Of a DNA stretch of 64,000 bases, positions 26,934 through 33,778 are shown one piece after another (positions within the stretch are counted from its first letter, which is position 1; each line of letters opens with the position of its first letter). Source of the stretch: Actinomadura sp. NBRC 104425 (GTDB lineage Bacteria > Actinomycetota > Actinomycetes > Streptosporangiales > Streptosporangiaceae). The position numbers were made by a program, and so were the translations under genes. The DNA lies in assembly GCF_030269545.1 (NCBI RefSeq), contig NZ_BSTN01000011.1, forward strand, positions 1 through 64,000, read 5' to 3'. Below the pieces are notes generated by a model. The model was not told the origin of the DNA. It was given only the letters and a program-made list of their open reading frames with translations, and ran no database searches.

Positions 26934-26949
26934 CCAAGAAATCTTGGCG
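26934..26949. promoter_or_regulatory. Inverted repeat upstream of the crtI operon
   Basis: gccaaga-aa-tcttggc is a perfect 7-bp inverted repeat about 78 bp before the crtI start, in a locally A/T-richer stretch. It is a plausible operator for a light- or stress-responsive regulator of carotenoid genes; no such regulator gene is in the window. Confidence 0.45.
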
Positions 26950-27026
26950 GAATCCGCGGGCGGCGGTGCGGTTCGGACGGCTGCGGCAGGGGACGTCGTC
27001 CGCCGGACAGGACAGGGAGGGCGCCG

Positions 27027-28511
27027 ATGCCGGACCATGTGGTGGTCGTCGGGGCCGGGCTGTCCGGGCTGTCGGCCGCGCTGCACCTGCTGGGGGCGGG
27101 GTGCCGGGTCACGGTGGTGGAGCGCTCCGGCGAGCCGGGCGGCCGGGCCGGACGGCTCGACCTGGGCGGGTGCCGCGCCGACGGCGGCGCCACCGTGCTG
27201 ACCATGCCGCACCTGGCCGACGAGGCGTTCCGCGCCGTCGGCGACCGGCTCGCCGACCGGGTGGAGCTGCTCGAACTGCATCCGGCGTACCGCATGGTGT
27301 ACCCCGACGGGTCGGCCCTGGACGTGCACACCCGCGCCGAGGCGATGGAGGAGGAGGTGCGGCGGTTCGCCGGCCCCGGTGCGGCCGCGGGGTACCGGCG
27401 GCTGCGGACCTGGCTGAGCGACCTGTACGGCGTGCAGATGCGCCGGTTCATCGACGCCGACTTCGACTCCCTGCTGCAACTGCTCACCCCCGACCTGGCC
27501 AGGCTGGCGGCCCTGGGGGGATTCGGCCGCCTGGACGCGCGCGTCCGCCGGTTCCTGCCGGACGAACGGCTGCGCCGCGCGTTCACCTTCCAGGCCCTGT
27601 ACGCGGGGGTGCCGCCCCACCGGGCCCTGGCCGCCTACGCCGTCATCGCCTACATGGACACCGTGGCCGGGGTGTACTTCCCGCGCGGCGGCATGCACGC
27701 CCTGACACGGGCCATGGCAGACGCCGCGGCCGACGCGGGCGGCGAGTTCCGCTGGGGGTGCGAGGTCACCGCCCTGGACCGGTGCGGCGACCGCGTGACC
27801 GCCGTGCGCACCCGCGCAGGCGGCCGCATCCCCTGCGACGCGGTCGTGCTCACCGTGGAGCTGCCGGCCGCCTACCGCCTGCTGGGCCGCACGCCGCGGC
27901 GCGTGCTGCCGCTGCGCCACTCGCCGTCGGCGGTCGTGCTACACGCGGTCACCGCCCGCACCTGGCCGCGGCTCGGACACCACACGATCTTCTTCGGCGA
28001 GGCCTGGAAACGCACGTTCCGCGAGATCATCCGCACCGGCCGGGTGATGAGCGACCCGTCGCTGCTGGTCACCCGCCCCACCGCGAGCGACCCCGCGCTG
28101 GCGCCCGGGGGCAGGCAGCTGCTGTACATCCTCGCGCCCTGCCCCAACACCGCCGTCGGCCCCAGCGCCCGCGAGTGGCGCGTCCTGGGCCCGCGCTACC
28201 GCGACGCGCTGGTGGCGGAGCTGGAGCGCCGCGGCCTGCACGGCCTGGACGCCTCCATCGAAAGCGAACGGCTGGTCACCCCGGCCGACTGGACGGCGCT
28301 GGGCCATGCGGCGGGCACGCCGTTCTCGGTCGCCCACACCTTCACGCAGACCGGCCCGTTCCGGCCGCGCAACCGTGTGCGGGGCGTCGGCAATGCGGTC
28401 CTGGCGGGCTGCGGCACCACACCCGGCGTCGGCGTGCCCACCGTGCTCATCTCCGGGAAACTGGCCGCCGCCCGCCTCGTCCGGCCGCGCCGCGGGAGGC
28501 GGATGCCATGA
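27027..28511 (+). CDS. crtI: Phytoene desaturase CrtI
   Basis: 494-aa FAD-dependent desaturase converting phytoene to lycopene. The N-terminal Rossmann motif is VVVGAGLSGLSAALHLLGAG with ERSGEPGGRAG. The C-terminal signature GCGTTPGVGVPTVLISGK is the carotenoid desaturase FAD motif. The FPRGGMHALTRAM segment is characteristic. Start ATG has GGGAGGGCGCC before it. Its TGA overlaps the crtB ATG (ATGA). Confidence 0.93.
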   Translation: MPDHVVVVGAGLSGLSAALHLLGAGCRVTVVERSGEPGGRAGRLDLGGCRADGGATVLTMPHLADEAFRAVGDRLADRVELLELHPAYRMVYPDGSALDVHTRAEAMEEEVRRFAGPGAAAGYRRLRTWLSDLYGVQMRRFIDADFDSLLQLLTPDLARLAALGGFGRLDARVRRFLPDERLRRAFTFQALYAGVPPHRALAAYAVIAYMDTVAGVYFPRGGMHALTRAMADAAADAGGEFRWGCEVTALDRCGDRVTAVRTRAGGRIPCDAVVLTVELPAAYRLLGRTPRRVLPLRHSPSAVVLHAVTARTWPRLGHHTIFFGEAWKRTFREIIRTGRVMSDPSLLVTRPTASDPALAPGGRQLLYILAPCPNTAVGPSAREWRVLGPRYRDALVAELERRGLHGLDASIESERLVTPADWTALGHAAGTPFSVAHTFTQTGPFRPRNRVRGVGNAVLAGCGTTPGVGVPTVLISGKLAAARLVRPRRGRRMP

Positions 28512-29482
28512 CCCGGCGGGAACTGGACGCGGCGGGCATCACCGATCCGGCCCTGCGCAGGGCCTACGCGCGCTGCAGGAGGCTCAACGCGCGGCACGGC
28601 CGCACCTACTTCCTGGCCACCCGGCTGCTGCCCGCGGCGCGCCGTCCCGCCGTCCACGCGCTGTACGGGTTCGCCCGCTGGGCCGACGACATCGTCGACG
28701 ACCTCGACCGCGACGTCACGCCGCGGCGGCGCGCCGAAGCCCTGCACGCCCTGGAGGAGCAGCTGGTGGCCGGGCTGCGCGACGGCACCAGCGCCGAACC
28801 CGTCGTGCGCGCCCTGGCGCACACGGCGGCGGTCTACGACATCGACCACCGGTACTTCCTGGACTTCCTGGCCTCCATGCGCAGCGACCTGGAGGTCACC
28901 CGCTACGCCACCTACGCCGACCTGGAGGTCTACATGTACGGCTCCGCCGCCGTCATCGGCCTGCAGATGCTGCCGGTGCTCGGCACGGTGACGCCGCGGG
29001 AGGAGGCGGCTCCGCACGCGGCGGCGCTCGGCATCGCCTTCCAGCTCACCAACTTCCTGCGGGACGTCGGCGAGGACCTCGACCGTGGCCGCGTCTACCT
29101 GCCCGAGGACCTGCTGGACGCGCACGGGGTCGACCGGGAGCTGCTGCGCTGGAGCCGCGACACCGGCCGCCCCGACCCCCGCATCCGCTCCGCGCTGCGC
29201 GCCGCCGCCGACCTGGCCGAAGGCGTGTACCGCCAGGCCGCGCCGGGCCTGGACATGCTCGACCCCGTCTCGCGGCCGTGCATCCGCACCGCCTACGTCC
29301 TGTACCGCGACATCCTGCGCGTCATCGAGGCGGACGGGTACGCGGTGCTGCACCGGCGGGCCGTCGTGCCGCGCGGGCGGCGGGCGGCGGTGGCGCTCGG
29401 CGGCGCCGCGCGGGCGGCGGCCGCCCGGCTGCGCACCCGCGCGCCCAGCCGGGGGGATACGGCGCCGGAGGTCCCGCGGTGA
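28508..29482 (+). CDS. crtB: Phytoene synthase CrtB
   Basis: 324-aa squalene/phytoene synthase family enzyme condensing two GGPP molecules to phytoene. The first Asp motif is WADDIVDDLD and the second NFLRDVGEDLDRGRVYLP; the family signature YMYGSAAVIGLQMLP is present. It overlaps crtI and the downstream Rieske gene by 4 bases each. It is the third member of this fold in the window, after HpnC and HpnD, distinguished by the phytoene-type motifs. Confidence 0.93.
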   Translation: MTRRELDAAGITDPALRRAYARCRRLNARHGRTYFLATRLLPAARRPAVHALYGFARWADDIVDDLDRDVTPRRRAEALHALEEQLVAGLRDGTSAEPVVRALAHTAAVYDIDHRYFLDFLASMRSDLEVTRYATYADLEVYMYGSAAVIGLQMLPVLGTVTPREEAAPHAAALGIAFQLTNFLRDVGEDLDRGRVYLPEDLLDAHGVDRELLRWSRDTGRPDPRIRSALRAAADLAEGVYRQAAPGLDMLDPVSRPCIRTAYVLYRDILRVIEADGYAVLHRRAVVPRGRRAAVALGGAARAAAARLRTRAPSRGDTAPEVPR

Positions 29483-30495
29483 CCGCCCCGCGCCGGCCGC
29501 TGTTGCCGCTGCGGCTGCGGCGTCCCGTGCGCTGGCAGGACCAGCGGCCCACCTGGCGGGACGCCCGGCCGTCGATCATCGCGGCGGCGCTGAAACGGGC
29601 CGCCGCCCGGCCGTCCGGCAACTGGTACGTGCTGGGCGCCAGCCGGGACATCGGGCGCGGCGGGCGCCCCTACGCGCGGACGGTCGCCGGGCTGGAGGTC
29701 ATCGCGTGGCGCGGCCGCGACGGGCTGCTGCAGGCGGGCGCCGGCACCTGCCCGCATCTGGGCGCCCCGCTGCGGGACGCCCGCGTCGTGTGCGGCGCGG
29801 TCGTGTGCCACTGGCACGGGCTCGCCCTGGACGGCACCCCCTACGCGGGCTGGGAGCCCTACCCCGCCTACGACGACGGCGTGCTGGCCTGGGTGCGGCT
29901 CGACGAGGTCGGCGGCGAGCCGCCGCTGGAGCGTCCCGTCGTGCCGGACAGGCCGGATGCAAAGCGCCGCATCGAGGCGGTGTTCGACGCCGAGGGCGCC
30001 TGCGAACCGGAGGACGTGATCGCCAACCGGCTCGACCCCTGGCACGGCGGCTGGCTGCACCCGTACTCGTTCGTCGATCTGACGGTGCGGCGGGCGCCGG
30101 CGCAGCGCCCGGCCGGCGGGGCGGAGGAGGACGACTGCTTCCTCGTGGACGTGTCGTTCAAGGTGGCGGGCCGCGCCGTCGTCCCCGTCCGGGCCCGGTT
30201 CACCGCCCCCGGACCCCGCACGGTCGTCATGCGCATCCTCGACGGGGAAGGCCGCACGTCGGCGGTGGAGACGCACGCCACGCCGCTCGGGCCGGGCCCG
30301 GACGGCGCGCCGCGGACCGCCGTCGTGGAGGCGGTCCTGGCCGTCTCCGACCGGCCGGGGTTCGCGGTCGCCCGCGCGATGGCGCCGCTGCTGCGCCCCC
30401 TGATGCGGCAGACCGCCGGGCGGCTGTGGCGCGACGACCTCGCCTACGCCGAACGCCGCTGGCAGTTGCGCGCGTCCGGCCGGTTCCCCGGGTGA
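29479..30495 (+). CDS. Rieske [2Fe-2S] protein of a carotenoid cluster (DUF5914-like)
   Basis: 338-aa protein with an N-terminal Rieske domain: Cys91-x-His93 (TCPHLGAP) and Cys110-x2-His113 (CHWHGL) bind the cluster. The C-terminal about 200 residues resemble the catalytic half of Rieske oxygenases but are short (IEAVFDAEGACEPEDVIANRLDPWHGGWLHPYS is conserved in the actinobacterial DUF5914 group, from memory). GTG start inside the crtB stop (GTGA). Translational coupling to crtI-crtB implies a carotenoid-modifying role, perhaps ring or end-group oxidation. The reaction is not established. The 3' end overlaps convergent crtU by 52 bp. Confidence 0.75.
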   Translation: MTAPRRPLLPLRLRRPVRWQDQRPTWRDARPSIIAAALKRAAARPSGNWYVLGASRDIGRGGRPYARTVAGLEVIAWRGRDGLLQAGAGTCPHLGAPLRDARVVCGAVVCHWHGLALDGTPYAGWEPYPAYDDGVLAWVRLDEVGGEPPLERPVVPDRPDAKRRIEAVFDAEGACEPEDVIANRLDPWHGGWLHPYSFVDLTVRRAPAQRPAGGAEEDDCFLVDVSFKVAGRAVVPVRARFTAPGPRTVVMRILDGEGRTSAVETHATPLGPGPDGAPRTAVVEAVLAVSDRPGFAVARAMAPLLRPLMRQTAGRLWRDDLAYAERRWQLRASGRFPG

Positions 30496-32066
30496 GGCGA
30501 GGCCGACCGGTCCGGGTCGCGTCCGGCGCGGGTCCGTGCGGCCAGGGCGGCGACCGCGCGCAGTATCCGCGAGCGGCCGGCCCGCGGCACCGTCCACAGC
30601 GGCTGCCCCCGGACGCCCCAGCGGGCCAGCAGCGCGTTGGCGGCCAGGAAACCGCTGGTCGCGGCGCGCTCCATCAGCGCCACCGGCAGGTCCGTGCGGA
30701 CCAGGTCGCCCGCCAGCACCACGTCCGGGTGCGGTGTGCGCACCATCGGCCTGTCGCGGTGGCCGCCCGCGGCGAACAGCGGGCAGTCCTCCCGCCACAG
30801 GTGCCGGACGTCGACGATCCGCACGCCGCGCGTCTCCGGGTAGACGCGATGCAACTGCGCCACGAGCCGCTCCTGTTCGGCGCGCCGGTCGCAGGACGCG
30901 GGCAGCGCGTAGGCGTGCAGTTCCACGACCGAACCGCCGGTGCGGACGGCCCAGCGCGCCGCCTCGCCCTCCCAGCGGTCCAGCACGCTGACATTGTCGA
31001 GCGTCGGGAAACCGCCGGTGGCCAGGAAGGCGGGCCGACGGGCGTGCGGCGGGCGGTCCAGCCACAGCCGCGACACCAGGAACGGCGGCGCGGCGCGCAG
31101 CCGCTGAACGCGCGCCCGCCACGCCGGGTCGCCCAGATCCGGCGAGCGCGCGATCATGCCGCGCAGCCCGTTGACGTCCAGCGCGAGCACCACCGCGTCG
31201 TAGCGGCCGAAGTCGCCCTCGGCCACCACGTCGGCGCCGCCGCCGGCCCGCGGCCCGATCCGCTCCACGGGAGTGCCGGTGAGCAGCCGCACCCCCCGTG
31301 TGGCCAGGTAGGCGGCCAGCGGGTCCCACAGCGCCTGCGGGAACGGTTCGCGGACGACGTCGAACAGCAGCCCCTCGGCCGACCCGAGGAAGTAGACGTG
31401 GAACATCAACGCCAGCTCGGCGGCCGACAGCCGGTCCGGGTCGGCGAAGAAGCTGCGGGAGAACACCTCGAACGCCAGCCGCCGGGCCGCCTCGGGAAAA
31501 CCCACCGCGGCCAGGTACCGCGCGGCGCCGGTGCCGTCGAGCCGTTCGTAGATGTCCGGGACGCGCACATCCAGCAGGGGACCGGCCGCCGCCAGGTTCA
31601 AGCGGGCCAGGTCCCGCCAGCGGAAGCTGGGGCTGAGCGCCACGAAGCCCAGCGCGTTCCACGGCGGAGTCCGCGGCACCCGGGCGAACCGGTCGGACCG
31701 GCCGTCGCCGTGCAGGAGCGGATAGTCCGGCAGGCCCGCCAGCATGCCGAGATCCCCGTCCACCCGGCGCAGCAGCCCGCGCAGGTTGTAGTACTGGCGG
31801 AAGAACGCGTGGAACCCGCGGGTCATGGTGGCGCGGGAGCCGTCGGCCAGTGTCACCGGCCACCCGGCCAGCCGCCCGCCGAGCACCGGCTCCCGCTCGT
31901 ACAGCGTGACCCGCGCGCCGCGTTCGGCGAGCACGGTCGCGGCCGCCGTTCCCGCGATGCCCCCGCCGACCACCGCGACGGCGGGCGCGTCGCCGTCGAA
32001 CCGGGCGCGTCCGCCGGGCGCGGGAACCGGTTCCGCGCGCCTGTCCCGGCCGGGCCGGCGGTTCAC
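30444..32066 (-). CDS. crtU: Isorenieratene synthase CrtU (beta-carotene desaturase/methyl shift)
   Basis: 540-aa FAD-dependent enzyme converting beta-ionone rings to aromatic rings with a methyl shift, yielding isorenieratene from beta-carotene. The Rossmann motif VVGGGIAGTAAATVLAERGARVTLYERE opens the domain after a charged 30-residue N-tail; GFHAFFRQYYNLRGLLRR and VVLALDVNGLRGM are typical. GTG start overlapping the crtY stop by 4 bases, so crtY-crtU is one operon. The 3' end overlaps the convergent Rieske gene. Confidence 0.88.
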   Translation of the reverse strand: MNRRPGRDRRAEPVPAPGGRARFDGDAPAVAVVGGGIAGTAAATVLAERGARVTLYEREPVLGGRLAGWPVTLADGSRATMTRGFHAFFRQYYNLRGLLRRVDGDLGMLAGLPDYPLLHGDGRSDRFARVPRTPPWNALGFVALSPSFRWRDLARLNLAAAGPLLDVRVPDIYERLDGTGAARYLAAVGFPEAARRLAFEVFSRSFFADPDRLSAAELALMFHVYFLGSAEGLLFDVVREPFPQALWDPLAAYLATRGVRLLTGTPVERIGPRAGGGADVVAEGDFGRYDAVVLALDVNGLRGMIARSPDLGDPAWRARVQRLRAAPPFLVSRLWLDRPPHARRPAFLATGGFPTLDNVSVLDRWEGEAARWAVRTGGSVVELHAYALPASCDRRAEQERLVAQLHRVYPETRGVRIVDVRHLWREDCPLFAAGGHRDRPMVRTPHPDVVLAGDLVRTDLPVALMERAATSGFLAANALLARWGVRGQPLWTVPRAGRSRILRAVAALAARTRAGRDPDRSASPHPGNRPDARNCQRRSA

Positions 32067-33298
32067 GACCGCACCGCCCGGCGGTCCGCCGCGGACACCG
32101 GGGCGGGACGGGCGGGACGGTCCCTGCGGGGCAGCAGCGGAACCTCGCAAGCGGTGCGCAGCATGGGCAGCACCGGGGTGCGCAAGCCGATCGCGATGTC
32201 CTCCCACAGGCGGGTGCCGCCGTCCAGGAACCGCAGCAGACGCGCCGTCGGCGTGTTCTCGAACAGGCCGGTGAAGAACCGCGCGCCGTCGACCCGCTCC
32301 CGCAGCAGGAGCCTCAGCAGCACCGCGTCCATCGCGCGAGCGCGCGCCGAGTACGGTGCGGGCGGCACGGGCACGGCCCCGCGCCGGCAGGCGGCGGCGA
32401 TGGCCCGGCACTGCCGTTGGATCGCGGCGAACGTGTAGCCGGTGGCGGGACGCGTCGCACCCCCGGCCGTGCCGATGCGGAACACCGAACGCCCCACCCG
32501 GCGCGGGAAGACCGCGTCGGTCATGGGGATCACGCCTTGCTCGCACCCGTGGACCTGCACGGACCCCAGACGCAGCACTTCGCGCGTGTAGTGCCGCAGC
32601 CGCCGCTCGTAGGCGTCCCGGGTCAACGGGGCGGGGGAGAACTCGGTGTACTCCACCAGCGCCTCGTCCGGGCCGGTCGGGAGCACGTATCCGAACGAGA
32701 CCCCGTGGCGCGGCTGCGGGGTGCGGAAGTCCATCAGCAGGGCGACGTCGGGGTCGAAGACGGGCGCGTCGGTGCGCAGGAACCAGCCGCGGAAGTGCTG
32801 CAGCAGGGTGCTGCGGGCCCGCGGCAGATCACGCGGCGGACGCGAGTCGAACACCCAGCGGGCCCGCAGCGTCACCCGCCGCCCGCCTTCCGCGGTGCCG
32901 GAGACCTCGGCGCCGCCGCGGACGTCGCGCACCGTGTCGACGTCGGCGTGCACCGTCCGCACCCCGGCGTGCCGGGCGAGCCTGCGTTCCACCAGCTCCC
33001 GGAAGGCGGTCGAGCGGATCATCTTGTAGCGGTAGGGCGCCGGCCGGTGCACGCTCCCGGTGCCGTCCCGACCCACCACGCGCAGCCGCCGCCAGGACGC
33101 GGTGACGGCGTCCTCGAACTCGCCGTCGCCCTCCTCCCAGAAGCACCAGGTGCGCTCGGGCGGGCGCAACGCCTGGTCGAGCGCGTCCACGAGCGTCACC
33201 GCGGGCGGCGCCCCGGGGCCGTCCGCCCCGGCGAGGCGGTGGGCCAGTGACAGGCCGGCCGCCCCCGCACCGACGATGATCACGTCCGACTGGTCCAT
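32063..33298 (-). CDS. crtY: Lycopene beta-cyclase CrtY
   Basis: 411-aa flavoprotein closing the beta rings of lycopene. N-terminal VIIVGAGAAGLSLAHRLAG; PPERTWCFWEEGDGEFE and YRYKMIRSTAFRELV are strongly conserved in CrtY, as is FRIGTAGGATRPATGYTFAAIQR. First gene of the crtY-crtU operon, divergent from the small-peptide gene with 258 bp between them. No GGPP synthase (crtE) is present with these genes. Confidence 0.93.
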   Translation of the reverse strand: MDQSDVIIVGAGAAGLSLAHRLAGADGPGAPPAVTLVDALDQALRPPERTWCFWEEGDGEFEDAVTASWRRLRVVGRDGTGSVHRPAPYRYKMIRSTAFRELVERRLARHAGVRTVHADVDTVRDVRGGAEVSGTAEGGRRVTLRARWVFDSRPPRDLPRARSTLLQHFRGWFLRTDAPVFDPDVALLMDFRTPQPRHGVSFGYVLPTGPDEALVEYTEFSPAPLTRDAYERRLRHYTREVLRLGSVQVHGCEQGVIPMTDAVFPRRVGRSVFRIGTAGGATRPATGYTFAAIQRQCRAIAAACRRGAVPVPPAPYSARARAMDAVLLRLLLRERVDGARFFTGLFENTPTARLLRFLDGGTRLWEDIAIGLRTPVLPMLRTACEVPLLPRRDRPARPAPVSAADRRAVRS

Positions 33299-33427
33299 GC
33301 CCCCTCCCCGCCGTCGCCCGCGTCCTCCCCGAACCGGCGGCCATTACACTCGCCGCCGGGCCCGCCGCGCCGCGGCAACCCGCGCGGCAGGGATGATCGG
33401 CCGATCGCCGCCCGCCCCGCCGGCCGA

Positions 33428-33493
33428 CTTTCAGCACATTCTTAGCTTCCTTTCAGAGCGCTTATAGATCGGCCATAGCGGGGTCATAGGAAT
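33428..33493 (+). promoter_or_regulatory. Six 11-bp-phased repeats, probable OmpR/PhoB-type response regulator binding array
   Basis: Six consecutive 11-mers begin at 33428, 33439, 33450, 33461, 33472 and 33483: CTTTCAG, TTCTTAG, CTTTCAG, CTTATAG, GCCATAG and GTCATAG, each followed by four free bases. The AG dinucleotide recurs every 11 bp without slip (TCAG 33431, TTAG 33442, TCAG 33453, ATAG 33464, 33475, 33486). Exact 11-bp direct repeats are the hallmark of OmpR/PhoB-family binding. The array ends 64 bp before the small-peptide start. TATAGAT and CATAGGAAT inside it could serve as -10 elements. Confidence 0.75.
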
Positions 33494-33502
33494 GGCTGGT
33501 TT

Positions 33503-33545
33503 CGTTCTTTTGTGTCAGGGCCGAAAGGCCGGACGACAAAGAACG
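33503..33545 (+). ncRNA. 5' leader hairpin with GAAA tetraloop abutting the peptide's Shine-Dalgarno
   Basis: cgttctttTgt (33503-33513, one bulged T) pairs with acaaagaacg (33536-33545). Inside it gtc pairs with gac and ggcc-gaaa-ggcc closes with a GNRA tetraloop. The right arm ends on the first G of the ggggg Shine-Dalgarno (33545-33549). The fold is suited to control translation start or protect the transcript. It could also be the top of a small RNA; no separate terminator follows. Confidence 0.6.
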
Positions 33546-33556
33546 GGGGTTCTCGC

Positions 33557-33688
33557 ATGAGCTTCCAGAAGATTGTCCCGGGGGCTGGCGGAGGGCAGCC
33601 ATGGCCGAGACCGCGTTACCGCAGGTACCGCAGGTTCTACCGGCGGCGGCGCCGGTTCTACCGCAGGCACCGGTGGTACTGGTACTAG
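33557..33688 (+). CDS. Small Arg/Tyr/Trp-rich cationic peptide (43 aa), unknown function
   Basis: I do not recognise a family. The peptide starts MSFQKIVPGAGGG, then a PWPRP hinge, then a tail of Arg alternating with aromatic residues. It has 14 Arg, 1 Lys, 1 His, 6 Tyr, 3 Trp, 3 Phe and no Asp or Glu, about +15 net. RRFYRR occurs twice (25-30 and 32-37) and the C-terminus is HRWYWY. ATG follows gggggt at normal spacing. It is divergent from crtY and 90 bp upstream of an ABC exporter on the same strand. The phased-repeat array and structured leader support a real, regulated gene. Candidate roles: antimicrobial or signalling peptide, modified-peptide precursor, or nucleic-acid/membrane-binding peptide. 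The Gly-rich stretch at 9-13 could be a cleavage or hinge region, but the exporter has no C39 peptidase. Confidence 0.72.
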   Translation: MSFQKIVPGAGGGQPWPRPRYRRYRRFYRRRRRFYRRHRWYWY

Positions 33689-33720
33689 GCCGGCCGCACG
33701 GGTGAACGGCTGACCTGAGC

Positions 33721-33753
33721 AGAGCCGGGCGGGTGAACGGCCCGCCGGGCTCT
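33721..33753 (+). terminator. Attenuator-like hairpin between the peptide and exporter genes
   Basis: agagccgggcggg (33721-33733) pairs with cccgccgggctct (33741-33753) in 12 of 13 positions around a 7-nt loop, followed by tctc. Placed 32 bases after the peptide stop and just before the exporter's ribosome binding site, it would give many peptide transcripts and fewer read-through exporter transcripts. Confidence 0.65.
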
Positions 33754-33778
33754 TCTCATGCGCGGGAGGGAGGGAAGC

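Noticed and set aside
27027..33298. Assigning the second prenyltransferase-fold gene cluster to hopanoids
   Set aside because: The crtI/crtB/crtY/crtU motifs are specifically those of C40 carotenoid enzymes, with lycopene cyclase present.
33557..33688. Calling the 43-aa peptide an atropopeptide or lanthipeptide precursor
   Set aside because: There is no P450, lanthionine synthetase, radical SAM or protease in the locus, and the peptide has no Cys and only one Ser. The class cannot be named from sequence.
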